NCBI RefSeq assembly: GCF_004571025.1
Contig: NZ_SPQT01000032.1
Coordinates: forward strand, 1 to 64,000
DNA: 64,000 nucleotides
Direction: 5' to 3'
From: Bradyrhizobium niftali
GTDB lineage: Bacteria > Pseudomonadota > Alphaproteobacteria > Rhizobiales > Xanthobacteraceae
Shown: positions 50,354 through 59,471 of the stretch, piece by piece
Layout: each line of letters begins with the position of its first letter
Numbering within the stretch: position 1 is the stretch's first letter
The notes under the pieces: generated by a model
Database searches by the model: none
The model's input: only the letters and a program-made list of their open reading frames with translations
Told to the model about the DNA's origin: nothing
Program-made: the position numbers and the translations under genes

Positions 50354-51193
50354 ATGTCGTATCTCGCGCCTTCGGAATTCGTCACCAAGATGGTGGATGC
50401 GGGCGAGTCCAAGATCTTCATGTCCACCCGGGATACCATCATCCGGGCCTATATGGCCGGCGCCATCCTCGCGCTGGCGGCCTGGTTCGCCGTCACGATC
50501 AACGTGAACACCGGCCAGCCGCTGGTCGGCGCGCTGCTGTTTCCGGTCGGCTTCGTCATGCTGTACCTGCTCGGCTTCGACCTCTTGACCGGCGTGTTCG
50601 TGCTCTCGCCGCTCGCCCTGATCGACAAGCGCCCGGGCGTCACCTTTGGCGGCGTGCTGCGCAACTGGGGCCTCGTCTTCGTCGGCAACTTCGCCGGCGC
50701 CTTCACCGTGGCTTTCATGATGGCGTTCGTCACGACCTTCGGCTTCACGCAGGACCCCGACAAGGTCGGCGCGGCCATCGGCAATATCGGTGAGGGCCGA
50801 ACGCTCGGCTATGCCGCGCACGGCGCCGCCGGCATGGCGACGCTGTTCCTGCGCGGCATGCTCTGCAACTGGATGGTCTCGACCGGCGTCGTCGGCGCCA
50901 TGATCTCGACCTCGGTCCCCGGCAAGGTCATCGCGATGTGGATGCCGATCCTGGTGTTCTTCTACATGGTGTTCGAGCACTCCGTGGTGAACATGTTCCT
51001 GTTCCCGTCGGGCCTGATGCTGCACGCGAAGTTCTCGATCATGGACTACCTGATCTGGAACGAGATCCCGACCGTGCTCGGCAACCTCGTCGGCGGCCTC
51101 GCCTTCACCGGCATGACGCTCTACGCCACGCACGTCATGACCCTGCCGAAGCGCCAGGCCGGCAAGACCACGCGGCCCCGTGTCGCGGCCTGA
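50354..51193 (+). CDS. formate/nitrite transporter family channel
   Basis: A 279-residue FNT protein with six helices. Family motifs are visible: VGALLFPVGFVMLYLLGFDLLTG, with the selectivity loop LTG, and GMLCNWMVSTGVVG with the conserved Asn. FEHSVVNMFLFPSGLML carries the central pore His. In the nitrate context it most likely moves nitrite across the inner membrane (NirC-like). It diverges from nrtABC and is followed after 61 bp by the phosphatase/kinase gene. Confidence 0.9.
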   Translation: MSYLAPSEFVTKMVDAGESKIFMSTRDTIIRAYMAGAILALAAWFAVTINVNTGQPLVGALLFPVGFVMLYLLGFDLLTGVFVLSPLALIDKRPGVTFGGVLRNWGLVFVGNFAGAFTVAFMMAFVTTFGFTQDPDKVGAAIGNIGEGRTLGYAAHGAAGMATLFLRGMLCNWMVSTGVVGAMISTSVPGKVIAMWMPILVFFYMVFEHSVVNMFLFPSGLMLHAKFSIMDYLIWNEIPTVLGNLVGGLAFTGMTLYATHVMTLPKRQAGKTTRPRVAA

Positions 51194-51254
51194 TCAAACA
51201 ACGTCTCGACAGGGGAGCCTCGCCCGAGCAGGGTGAGGCTCCCCCTTGCCGGTG

Positions 51255-52994
51255 ATGACGATGACCCGCGGACTCCTGATTTCGATCGGCCAGCACTCCG
51301 ACAGGGGTCGCAAGTCCGTCAACCAGGATTTTCACGGCGTCCTGATTCCGGAGGAGCCGCTGCTCAGCCTGAAGGGCATCGCGGCGGTTCTCGCCGACGG
51401 CATCTCCAGCAGCACGGTGAGCCAGATCGCCAGCGAGTCGGCGGTCAAAAGCTTCCTGATGGACTATTACTGCACGTCGGAATCCTGGACGGTGAAGACC
51501 TCCGCCCGCCGCGTGCTCGACGCGACCAATTCCTGGCTGCACGCGCAGACGCGCAAGAGCCAATATGCCTATGACCGCGACAAGGGCTATGTCTGCACCC
51601 TCAGCGCGATGGTTATCAAGGCGACCACCGCGCACATCCTCCATGTCGGCGACTGCCGCATCTACCGCGTCGCCGGCAAGGCGCTCGAGCAGCTGACCGA
51701 CGATCACCGCATCATCGTGTCGTCGGAGCAGACCTATCTCGGCCGCGCGCTCGGCATCAACCCGCAGCTCGAGATCGACTACCAGACGGTCGAGATCGAG
51801 GCCGGTGACACCTTTATCCTGGCAACCGACGGCGCCTACGAATTCGTCGATGCGCGCTTCATCACGAGCGCGCTCAACGAGCATGCAGCCGAGCTCGACG
51901 TCGCCGCGAAGGCGATCGTGGACGAAGCGTACCGGCGCGGCAGCGACGACAACATCACCGTCCAGATCCTCCGCATCGACGCAGTGCCGCAGCGCGACTC
52001 GGCCGGTATCTTCAATCAGACCTTCGAACTGCCGCTTCCTGCGCTGCCCGAGCCGCGGGCGATGTTCGACGGCTACAGGATCGTCCGCGAGATTCACGGC
52101 AGCAGCCGCAGCCACATCTACCTTGCCGTCGATGCGGAGACCGAGGAGCCGGTCGCGCTCAAGCTGCCGTCGATCGACCTGCGCGACAATGCCGCCTATC
52201 TCAAGCGCTTCCTGATGGAGGAGTGGATCGCACGCCGCATCGACAGCCCGCACGTGCTGAAGCCGCTGTCACAATCGAGACGGCGCAGCTACCTCTACGT
52301 CGCGACCGAGTTCATCGAGGGGCAGACCCTGAGGCAGTGGATGCTCGACAACCCGCGTCCCGATCTGGAGACGGTCCGCAGGATCGTCGAGCAGATCGCC
52401 ACGGGGCTTCGCGCCTTCCACCGCATGGAGATGCTGCACCAGGACCTCAGGCCCGACAATGTCCTGATCGACAAGACCGGCACCGCGAAGATCATCGACT
52501 TCGGATCGGTCAGGGTCGCGGGCGTCGCCGAGGCGTCGCCGAAATCGGCAGACGAGGAAATTCTCGGCACGGTCCAATATACGGCTCCGGAATACTTCCT
52601 CGGCGAGGGTGGCTCGCCGCGGTCCGATATGTTTTCGCTGGCCGCCATTTGCTATCACATGCTCACCGGACATCTCCCCTATGGCGCCCAGCTCGCCAAA
52701 ATCCGGGGAAGATCGGACGCGTGGAAATTGAGATATCGCCCGGCCATCGATGCCGAGCGGGGCATCCCGGGATGGATCGACGGCGCGCTCAGGAAAGCGC
52801 TGCATCCCGATCCCTACAAGCGCCACGAGGACCTCTCCGAATTCGTCTTCGAACTCAGGAATCCCAATCCGGCCTATCTCGCCACGCGGACCACGCCTCT
52901 TCTGGAGCGCAACCCGCTGCTGTTCTGGAAGCTGACCACGGCGATCCTGGCCTGCACGGTCATCGCGCTGCTCGCGGCACTTCGGCTGCGATAG
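51255..52994 (+). CDS. fused PP2C-type phosphatase / Ser-Thr protein kinase
   Basis: A 579-residue protein. Residues about 1-240 are a PP2C phosphatase with metal Asp in SVNQDF, VLADGIS and GSDDNITV, plus HVGDCRIYR and LATDGAYEF. Residues about 270-535 are a Hanks kinase with the ATP Lys in PVALKLPS, the catalytic loop HQDLRPDN and IIDFGSV. HQD replaces the usual HRD, so it is a non-RD kinase. A single C-terminal helix (LLFWKLTTAILACTVIALLA) anchors it with both domains in the cytoplasm. It follows the nitrite channel gene, an association also seen with nitrate genes in Pseudomonas. Candidate targets are the channel or other nitrate proteins. Confidence 0.9.
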   Translation: MTMTRGLLISIGQHSDRGRKSVNQDFHGVLIPEEPLLSLKGIAAVLADGISSSTVSQIASESAVKSFLMDYYCTSESWTVKTSARRVLDATNSWLHAQTRKSQYAYDRDKGYVCTLSAMVIKATTAHILHVGDCRIYRVAGKALEQLTDDHRIIVSSEQTYLGRALGINPQLEIDYQTVEIEAGDTFILATDGAYEFVDARFITSALNEHAAELDVAAKAIVDEAYRRGSDDNITVQILRIDAVPQRDSAGIFNQTFELPLPALPEPRAMFDGYRIVREIHGSSRSHIYLAVDAETEEPVALKLPSIDLRDNAAYLKRFLMEEWIARRIDSPHVLKPLSQSRRRSYLYVATEFIEGQTLRQWMLDNPRPDLETVRRIVEQIATGLRAFHRMEMLHQDLRPDNVLIDKTGTAKIIDFGSVRVAGVAEASPKSADEEILGTVQYTAPEYFLGEGGSPRSDMFSLAAICYHMLTGHLPYGAQLAKIRGRSDAWKLRYRPAIDAERGIPGWIDGALRKALHPDPYKRHEDLSEFVFELRNPNPAYLATRTTPLLERNPLLFWKLTTAILACTVIALLAALRLR

Positions 52995-53009
52995 CCGGAC
53001 AAGGTCGGG

Positions 53010-53927
53010 TCAGGCCGGCTCCGCCGCCTTCACCCCGAGCGGTTTCGGCGCCATGCCGCCGCCGGGCTTGAGGTGGAATTCGTAGGTCATCAGGTGCCAC
53101 GGCCCACTTGCCTTGGAGCCGTCGGGCATCGCGGGATCGGTGCGCGGCTCGACCTTGGCGACGAGGTCGTCCTTGACGCCGAACACCACGTCGGAATCGA
53201 GATATTTGTCGCCGTCCATGAAGACATGCGTGATCAGCGGCTCGTAGCCCTTCGCATTGACGAGGAAGTGTACATGGGCCGGACGCATCGGATGGCGATT
53301 GGTCTGCACGATCATCTCGCCGACAGGGCCATCGGTCGGGATCGGGTAGCTGCACGGCAGGATGGTGCGGAAGAAGAAGCGGCCGTCGCCGTCCGTGATG
53401 AAGCGCGCCCGCGCCGAGGCGCCGACCTCGTCATAGTTCGGCTTCTGTGAATCGTAGAAGCCGTCGTCGTCGGCATGCCAGACGTCGACGGGAACGCCCG
53501 CGAGCGGCTTGCCCTTCAAGTCCGTGACGCGGCTCTGCACGAACATCCGCTCGCCGGCTTGATTGTTCGGCGAGATGTCGGTGCCGTGCGCGGTCACCTT
53601 GTGCTCGCCGACATAGAACGGGCCGAGCACCGTGGTCTGGGTCGCGCCCTCGCGATCCCTGTGGTTGACCGCGTCCACCAGCATGGAGACGCCGAGCACG
53701 TCGGAGAGCAGGATGAACTCCTGCCGGGTGTCGGTGCATTTGTGGCCGGTGCGGGTCAGGAAATCGATGGCGTATTCCCACTCCTCGAAGGTGAGACCGG
53801 TCTTGCTCACGTAATCGTGCAGCGACTTCACCAGTTCCTGGAGCAGGAATTTTGCACGCGGGTTCGGCGTCTGGTCAAAGCTGCGGACGACGGCTTCGGT
53901 GAGCTCGGTCTCGTTGAACTGGGTCAT
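53010..53927 (-). CDS. intradiol ring-cleavage dioxygenase (hydroxyquinol/catechol 1,2-dioxygenase type)
   Basis: A 305-residue non-haem Fe(III) dioxygenase. The N-terminal dimerisation domain (residues about 1-110) precedes the beta-sandwich. Fe ligands are Tyr in DDDGFYDSQK, Tyr in LPCSYPIPTD and two His in MRPAHVHFLV. VPVDVWHADDDGFYD resembles hydroxyquinol 1,2-dioxygenases more than muconate-pathway catechol enzymes. No maleylacetate reductase or other ring-cleavage gene lies nearby, so it is an isolated catabolic gene here. It ends 15 bp from the kinase gene, convergently. Confidence 0.88.
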   Translation of the reverse strand: MTQFNETELTEAVVRSFDQTPNPRAKFLLQELVKSLHDYVSKTGLTFEEWEYAIDFLTRTGHKCTDTRQEFILLSDVLGVSMLVDAVNHRDREGATQTTVLGPFYVGEHKVTAHGTDISPNNQAGERMFVQSRVTDLKGKPLAGVPVDVWHADDDGFYDSQKPNYDEVGASARARFITDGDGRFFFRTILPCSYPIPTDGPVGEMIVQTNRHPMRPAHVHFLVNAKGYEPLITHVFMDGDKYLDSDVVFGVKDDLVAKVEPRTDPAMPDGSKASGPWHLMTYEFHLKPGGGMAPKPLGVKAAEPA

Positions 53928-54089
53928 GGTGCGTTTGCCCTGAGTTTTCTCGTTGGCCCGGATGGGCTCCTTGGAGGCGTTCCAGAGTGCAGCCTACACC
54001 AGTCGGCGGGGCCGCGTTAAGCGCAACCGGCTTGGAATGGGGCCGGCATTTCGCTATCAACTTTCCGACAAAACGCCCCGGAGGAACTG

Positions 54090-55364
54090 ATGCTCGCCCC
54101 CACCCCCGCCTCGCCCGAATCCGTCGGCATGTCCAAGGCTGCGCTCGACCGCGTCGATGCGCATCTGAAACGCCGCTACATCGATGCCGGCCGTTTCCCG
54201 GGCACGCATCTCTTGGTCTATCGCCGCGGCAAGGTCGCCCACAGCTCGGTGCAGGGCCTTGCCGATGTCGAGCGCAAGGTGCCGGTCAAGGACGACACCA
54301 TCTACCGCATCTATTCCATGACCAAGCCGCTCACCAGCGTCGCTTTCATGATGCTGGTCGAGGAAGGCCTCGTCGCGATCGACGAGCCTGTCGCCAAATA
54401 CATTCCGGAATGGAAGGATCTCGGCGTGTTCGTCGCCGGCACCGCGCCGGCCTTCCTGACCCGGCCGCCGTCCCGGCCGATGCTGATCGTCGATCTGTTG
54501 CGCCACACCTCCGGGCTGACTTACGGCTTCCAGCAGCGCTCCAATGTCGATGCCGCCTATCGCACCGAGAAGATCGGCGAGGTCGAGAAGTCCGGCACGC
54601 TCCAGACCATGATCGAGGCGCTCGCGAAAATCCCGCTGGAGTTCTCGCCGGGCGAATCCTGGAACTACTCGGTCGCGACCGACGTGCTGGGCTACCTCGT
54701 CGGCAAGATTTCCGGCATGCCGTTCGAGCAGTTCCTGAAAACACGCATTCTCGATCCGCTCGGCATGACCGACACAGATTTCCACGTGCCAGCGTCGAAA
54801 GCCCATCGCTTTGCCGCCTGCTATTCGGCGGACCCGGGCGGCGGCATGACCTTCCACGCCGGCCAGCGCCGCGAGGGCCTGACGCTTCAGGACGATCCGG
54901 CGACGAGCTCGTTCCTGTCACCGCCCTCGTTCGTCTCCGGCGGCGGCGGCCTGTGCTCGACGGTTGCGGACTATCTCACCTTCTGCCGCGCGCTGCTCAA
55001 TGGCGGCGAGCTCGGCGGCGTCAGGCTGATCGGACCGAAGACGCTGGCTCTGATGACGACCAACCATATTCCGGGCGGCCGCTTCCTCCCCGAGGTATCG
55101 CGCTCGCTGTTCTCGGAAGCCACCTATAACGGCATCGGATTCGGCCTCGGCTTTGCCGTGACGATGCGCCCGGCCGAGACGCTGATCGCCGGCAGCCCCG
55201 GCGAATACAATTGGGGCGGCGCGGCCACGACCTCGTTCTGGATCGACCCGGCCGAGGAGCTGATCACCATCTTCATGACGCAGGTGCTGCCCTCGAGCGC
55301 CTACCCGCTCCGGCGCGAGCTGCGCAGCATGGTGTACGCCGCGATCACCGAGAGCAATCTGTAA
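54090..55364 (+). CDS. beta-lactamase-like serine hydrolase (class C / EstB type)
   Basis: A 424-residue member of the beta-lactamase/DD-peptidase fold. The nucleophile motif is IYSMTKPLTS (SxxK). The second motif is SWNYSVATDVLG, with Tyr and Val where beta-lactamases have YxN, as is common in esterases of this family. There is no signal peptide, so an intracellular esterase is more likely than a cell-wall enzyme. A possible third motif is WGGAATTSFWIDP. It is single, with a strong hairpin after the stop. Confidence 0.85.
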   Translation: MLAPTPASPESVGMSKAALDRVDAHLKRRYIDAGRFPGTHLLVYRRGKVAHSSVQGLADVERKVPVKDDTIYRIYSMTKPLTSVAFMMLVEEGLVAIDEPVAKYIPEWKDLGVFVAGTAPAFLTRPPSRPMLIVDLLRHTSGLTYGFQQRSNVDAAYRTEKIGEVEKSGTLQTMIEALAKIPLEFSPGESWNYSVATDVLGYLVGKISGMPFEQFLKTRILDPLGMTDTDFHVPASKAHRFAACYSADPGGGMTFHAGQRREGLTLQDDPATSSFLSPPSFVSGGGGLCSTVADYLTFCRALLNGGELGGVRLIGPKTLALMTTNHIPGGRFLPEVSRSLFSEATYNGIGFGLGFAVTMRPAETLIAGSPGEYNWGGAATTSFWIDPAEELITIFMTQVLPSSAYPLRRELRSMVYAAITESNL

Positions 55365-55376
55365 GACAAACGAAAT

Positions 55377-55404
55377 GATCCCGCGGCTCCGGGGCCGCGG
55401 GATC
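55377..55404. terminator. bidirectional hairpin between convergent genes
   Basis: GATCCCGCGGC and GCCGCGGGATC form a perfect 11-bp GC-rich stem. It lies in the 42-bp gap between the esterase and the TRAP large-subunit stops. No clear T-run is present, but position and symmetry fit a shared transcript end. Confidence 0.65.
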
Positions 55405-55406
55405 GT

Positions 55407-56726
55407 TCACTTCAGCATCTCCGGCACGATCAGACGCGGCAGGAACAGCGACACCTCCGGCCACACGATGAGGGCCGCCAGCACGACCAGCATCGGCACC
55501 AGCATGATCGCGGTGTCCTTTATCGCATAGCGCAGCCGCACGCCCGCAACCGCGCAGGCGATCATCAGGCACAATCCGTAAGGCGGCGTCACCAGCCCGA
55601 ACGCCAGCGACACGATCGAGATGATCGCGAACTGGACGGGGTGCAGATCGACGGACTTGGCCAACGGCTCCAGCACGGTGCCCACGATCACGATCGCCGG
55701 AATGGCGTCGAGAAAGCAGCCGACGACCAGGAAGCAGAATGCAATGAAGAAGCCGGCTGCAATCGGTCCCATGCCCCAGGTCGAGACGTTGGCCAAAAGC
55801 TCCTGCGGAATCTTGTAGTAGGCCAGCAACCAGCCGAACGCGCTCGCGGTGCCGACGCAGAACAACGCAACGCCGGCAAGGCGTCCCGTATCAAGCAGGG
55901 CCCTGTACAGTTCGCGCCAACCGGTCTCGCGATAGAAGAACGCCGACAACGCCACGGAATAGAGCACCGCAACGCAGGCGGATTCGGTCGCGGTGAACCA
56001 TCCGAGCAGGATGCCGCCGACGATGATGAACGGCGTCATCAGCGCCGGTATCGACCGCCAGATCGCGCAGCGCATGTCCCGCCAGCTATCCTTCGGATAG
56101 GTCGGATAGCCCCGGCGCACCGCGTAGACATGCACGGTCGCCATCTGGGCGCCGGCGATCAGGAGACCCGGCACGATGCCGGCCAGGTACATCGCGGCAA
56201 TCGAGGTCGAGATCAGCCCGCCCCACACGATCATCAGGATCGAGGGCGGGATGATGACTGCCAGCACCGCCGATACAGCCGTGATCGCGATGGAGAACGA
56301 GAGGTCGTAGCCTTCCTTGGTCTGGGCATCGATGAAGATCTTCGACTGGCTCGCCGCGTCGGCAGTCGAGGAGCCGGAGATGCCCGCGAAGAACACCGAG
56401 AGCACGACGTTGATCTGCGCCAGCGATCCCGGCCAGTGTCCGACCATCGATCGCGACAGCGCGACCAGCCGGTCGGTGATGCCGCCGATGCTCATCAGAT
56501 TGGCGGTGAGCAGGAAGAACGGCACCGCCAGCAGGATGAACGAATTATAGGCGTTGAAGGTTTCCTGCGCGAGCGTCATCAGCGACAGATGCGGCTCGAT
56601 CAGCAGGATCGGCACGCAGGCAAGGCCAAGCGCGAAGGCGACCGGCACGCGAATGACGAGCAGGCCGATGAAAACCCCGAACAGAACCGCCGCGGCCTGT
56701 CCGGCAGAAAGAACATTCCCCGTCAT
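55407..56726 (-). CDS. TRAP transporter large permease subunit (DctM)
   Basis: A 439-residue membrane protein with about 12 helices. AVPFFLLTANLMSIGGITDRL, FFAGISGSSTADAASQS, IPPSILMIVWGGL and FGLVTPPYGLCLMIAC are the family landmarks. Its start overlaps the small-subunit stop by 4 bp. It is unrelated in close sequence to the DctM at 19 kb, so the two systems serve different ligands. No catabolic enzyme lies in this operon, so the ligand cannot be guessed. Confidence 0.9.
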   Translation of the reverse strand: MTGNVLSAGQAAAVLFGVFIGLLVIRVPVAFALGLACVPILLIEPHLSLMTLAQETFNAYNSFILLAVPFFLLTANLMSIGGITDRLVALSRSMVGHWPGSLAQINVVLSVFFAGISGSSTADAASQSKIFIDAQTKEGYDLSFSIAITAVSAVLAVIIPPSILMIVWGGLISTSIAAMYLAGIVPGLLIAGAQMATVHVYAVRRGYPTYPKDSWRDMRCAIWRSIPALMTPFIIVGGILLGWFTATESACVAVLYSVALSAFFYRETGWRELYRALLDTGRLAGVALFCVGTASAFGWLLAYYKIPQELLANVSTWGMGPIAAGFFIAFCFLVVGCFLDAIPAIVIVGTVLEPLAKSVDLHPVQFAIISIVSLAFGLVTPPYGLCLMIACAVAGVRLRYAIKDTAIMLVPMLVVLAALIVWPEVSLFLPRLIVPEMLK

Positions 56727-57238
56727 TGCTTCGCCCCAACCAGAATGCGCATTTCGTCGAGTATCTGCTCGCCCGCAAACACGATCCACGTCACGCCGGC
56801 CACCGGCCAGGCGACGTGGATCAGCCAGAGCGGCAGATCAGCCAACTCCGACGTCCTGTTCCAGGCAAACCGTGTGAATTCGAGACCGGCCCACACAAAC
56901 ACAAATGCAAGCGCCAGCACGCCGAGACGGGCGAGGATTCGCACCAGAGCCTCCGACCGACGCGACAGATCGGGCCAGACGTCGACCTCGAAATGCTGCG
57001 ACTCCCGGATTCCGACCATGGCGCCGATCATGATGGTCCAGACGAACAGGAAGCGCGCCATCTCCTCCGTCCAGATGTAGGAGGGAATGAGCGGGGTGTA
57101 GCGCGATATGATCTGCAGCGTCACCGGGATGACGAGAATGCCGACACATGCTGCGAGCAGGATTTCGAGCAATTTCGCATAGGCCGCCGTCGCTCGGCGC
57201 CATAGCGACGGGGTCGCCGCAACAGGTATTTCGGTCAT
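56723..57238 (-). CDS. TRAP transporter small permease subunit (DctQ)
   Basis: A 171-residue protein with four hydrophobic segments, including LLAACVGILVIPVTLQII and LAVLALAFVFVWAGLEF-like stretches. The family phrase IPSYIWTEEMARFLFVWTIM is clear. It couples to the large subunit by a 4-bp overlap and follows the binding-protein gene after 81 bp. Confidence 0.88.
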   Translation of the reverse strand: MTEIPVAATPSLWRRATAAYAKLLEILLAACVGILVIPVTLQIISRYTPLIPSYIWTEEMARFLFVWTIMIGAMVGIRESQHFEVDVWPDLSRRSEALVRILARLGVLALAFVFVWAGLEFTRFAWNRTSELADLPLWLIHVAWPVAGVTWIVFAGEQILDEMRILVGAKQ

Positions 57239-57319
57239 TGGAGCTCCGCGGTGGCAATCATCACCAAAGGGGCAAGCCGCAAGGCTTGCCCCGATATTCC
57301 GTCGGTCGACATCGAGCGG

Positions 57320-58318
57320 TCAGGCGACGTTGATCTTCTCGAAAATGCCTTCCGCGCCGATTTCCTTGGCGTAGGTGGCCATCACGGGGTCGGCGAGTTT
57401 CTTCATGGCGTCCCGCTCCTCGAAGGGAACGCGCTTGAGCTTGCCGGCCTTCTCGAGCGTGTCGAGCTTGACCACCTCTTCGCTCGACTCGAGCTGACGG
57501 CCGTAGTCGCCGGCCTCCTTGCCGGCCTTCATGATCGCGTCCTGCAGATCCTTCGGCAACGTCTTCAGCGTCTTCACCGAGAAGCAGATCGGCCGGATCG
57601 ACACGGCGTGCTGGGTCAGGTTGAGATGCGGCGCCACCTCGTAGAACTTCATCGCCTCGACGCCGGCGGCCTCGTTTTCGCCGGCCGAGATCACGCCGTT
57701 CTGGATCGCGTTGTAGATTTCGTTATAGGCGATCACCGTCGGGCTCATGCCGACGGCCGCGAAGGTCTTCGACCAGATCGGCGCGCCCTGCACGCGAACC
57801 TTGAGGCCCTTGAGATCGGCGAGATTCCTGAGCGGCTTGTTGGCGAAGATGTTGCGGATGCCGCCGCCGGAATAACCGATCAGGACGACCTCGGCTTTCG
57901 CCGCGACCTCGTCGGCGATCGGCGCCAGGATATTGGCTTCGACGACCTTGTTCATGTGCTCGATGCCCTTGAACACGAAGGGCGCATCGATGAACGGAGC
58001 CGCCTTGGCGAAGGTCGACATGTGAGCCGGCGAGACGATGCCGTAATCGACCGCTTTGCCCTGCGACATGTACTCGAAATACTGTTTCTCGAGGCCGAGC
58101 GAGGAGTTCCTGTGCAGGGTGAAGTTGACGGGCTTGCCGTAGTACTTCTTGACCAGCTCTTCGAACCGGATCAGTGCCCGGTTGAAGGCGTGGTCGTCGT
58201 TGAACTGGACCGCGCCGTTCAGCGTGATCGGCGCTTGCGCCTTGAGGATCGACGGCATGCCGATCGTAGCCGCCGCAGTGGTCGCACCGATACCAGCGAG
58301 AAATGATCTTCGCTTCAT
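57320..58318 (-). CDS. TRAP transporter substrate-binding protein (DctP), Tat signal
   Basis: A 332-residue periplasmic protein. The leader MKRRSFLAGIGATTAAATIG has a twin-arginine motif, and cleavage is likely after ILKAQA. Tat export is unusual but known for some TRAP binding proteins. The ligand region LKVRVQGAPIWSKTFAAVGM contains the conserved Arg. AYNEIYNAIQNGVISAGENE matches the second DctP signature. First gene of the second TRAP operon. Confidence 0.88.
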   Translation of the reverse strand: MKRRSFLAGIGATTAAATIGMPSILKAQAPITLNGAVQFNDDHAFNRALIRFEELVKKYYGKPVNFTLHRNSSLGLEKQYFEYMSQGKAVDYGIVSPAHMSTFAKAAPFIDAPFVFKGIEHMNKVVEANILAPIADEVAAKAEVVLIGYSGGGIRNIFANKPLRNLADLKGLKVRVQGAPIWSKTFAAVGMSPTVIAYNEIYNAIQNGVISAGENEAAGVEAMKFYEVAPHLNLTQHAVSIRPICFSVKTLKTLPKDLQDAIMKAGKEAGDYGRQLESSEEVVKLDTLEKAGKLKRVPFEERDAMKKLADPVMATYAKEIGAEGIFEKINVA

Positions 58319-58605
58319 CGTCTCCCTCCCTATGTTGCTCCGCCCCTGTAACCGGAGCGTGAGCGCGGCCGGCATACGGCCAGCGTTCGAGGAGGGTATG
58401 AAAAACGACGGCGGGACGGAAGCCAATTCGGATGCGCTGGAGGTACTCTTCGTCGCAGGGCCACTCCTGCGCGACCTGTTGCACTGCAACTCGCGCTCCT
58501 CTGGCGCGCGGCAGGCCGCATGGACGGCCCCCCTCCCCCAGGAGACGGAAGACTTGCGGACCCCGTGCGCTGCACGCAGAGATCCGCTCGCCTTCCGCTA
58601 TAGAC

Positions 58606-58686
58606 CTAGTGCATGTGACCAATCAAATAAATGCCGCCACCGATCACCAACACAGCCGGCACGGCCCACAAAATGAGGACTGGCAT
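58606..58686 (-). CDS. 26-residue single-helix membrane miniprotein
   Basis: ATG with an AGGAGG ribosome binding site that lies inside the stop-codon region of the upstream gene. The product MPVLILWAVPAVLVIGGGIY ends LIGHMH and is one hydrophobic helix with a short His-rich tail. Strong ribosome binding, tight coupling to the upstream small gene, and a TAG stop support translation. Function unknown. It is too short to be called by usual gene finders. Confidence 0.55.
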   Translation of the reverse strand: MPVLILWAVPAVLVIGGGIYLIGHMH

Positions 58687-58698
58687 TTGTCGTCCTCC

Positions 58699-58932
58699 TC
58701 AGTTTGACGTGCAGACCTTGACGGTCTTCATGCCGCTCTCGGCTTCGGTGCGCGACTTGTAGATCATGCCCGACGGGCTGACGACGGTCACGGACGTGTC
58801 CGTCGGCTTCTTGTCGACGATTGTACACTTCTTCGTCTTGACGTCCTGGACGACATAGAACTCGTCGGCCGCGAACGCCGGCAGGGACAATGCAGCAAGC
58901 ATCAATGCTGCAGATGCGATCTTCAGCTTCAT
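58699..58932 (-). CDS. small secreted protein of unknown function
   Basis: A 77-residue protein. A Sec signal peptide (MKLKIASAALMLAALSLPAF) with cleavage after AFA leaves a mature peptide of about 56 residues. It has two Cys (KKCTIVDKK near the start, VKVCTSN near the end), probably a disulfide. GGAGG lies ahead of the ATG. It resembles small periplasmic proteins common in bradyrhizobia, but I cannot name a family. It appears co-transcribed with the 26-residue miniprotein downstream. Confidence 0.7.
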   Translation of the reverse strand: MKLKIASAALMLAALSLPAFAADEFYVVQDVKTKKCTIVDKKPTDTSVTVVSPSGMIYKSRTEAESGMKTVKVCTSN

Positions 58933-59071
58933 TTTATCCTCCTCCAGTCGCCGGACGTTTCCAGCCCGGCAGGTTCACCAACGGGAAGAAACGGCAATTC
59001 GTTCCTAAGCAGGAGGAACGCCGTCCACAGTGAGGTGTTGACGCCGCACTTATTCCAGCGAGGAGGACAAG

Positions 59072-59416
59072 ATGAAGAAGCTGTTTCTGCTTTCCGCCGC
59101 GGCGGCGATGATCTCGACTGGCGCGTTCGCGCAGTCCACCGTGGTGACGACCACCGGAACCGGGCACGCGGCCGCCGTTCAGATCGAGCCGGAATACCGA
59201 ACCAGGATCAAATCCTACGTCACCGAACATCGCGTTCGTCCCGTGACGATGAAAGAGAAGATCATCGTCGGCGCGACGGTGCCGAACGACGTCGAGCTCG
59301 AGGCAGTTCCTTCCGACTGGGGACCCTCGCTCACCAAGTACCGCTACGTCTATTCCGGCGAGCGCGTGATGTTGGTGGATCCGGGCTCCCGAACGGTCGT
59401 TCAGGAAATCGACTGA
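59072..59416 (+). CDS. DUF1236 family secreted protein
   Basis: A 114-residue protein. The signal peptide MKKLFLLSAAAAMISTGAFA is followed by a short Thr-rich stretch and one DUF1236 module: IKSYVTEHRVRPVTMKEKI, VGATVPNDVELEAVPSDWG and YRYVYSGERVMLVDPGSRTV are typical. GAGGAGGACAAG gives a strong ribosome binding site. The family is abundant in rhizobia, periplasmic and of unknown function. Confidence 0.85.
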   Translation: MKKLFLLSAAAAMISTGAFAQSTVVTTTGTGHAAAVQIEPEYRTRIKSYVTEHRVRPVTMKEKIIVGATVPNDVELEAVPSDWGPSLTKYRYVYSGERVMLVDPGSRTVVQEID

Positions 59417-59471
59417 TAGGACGTGATGGAGGGGGGCCGCCTCAAGGACGGCCACCCTCCCGGAGTTGACG

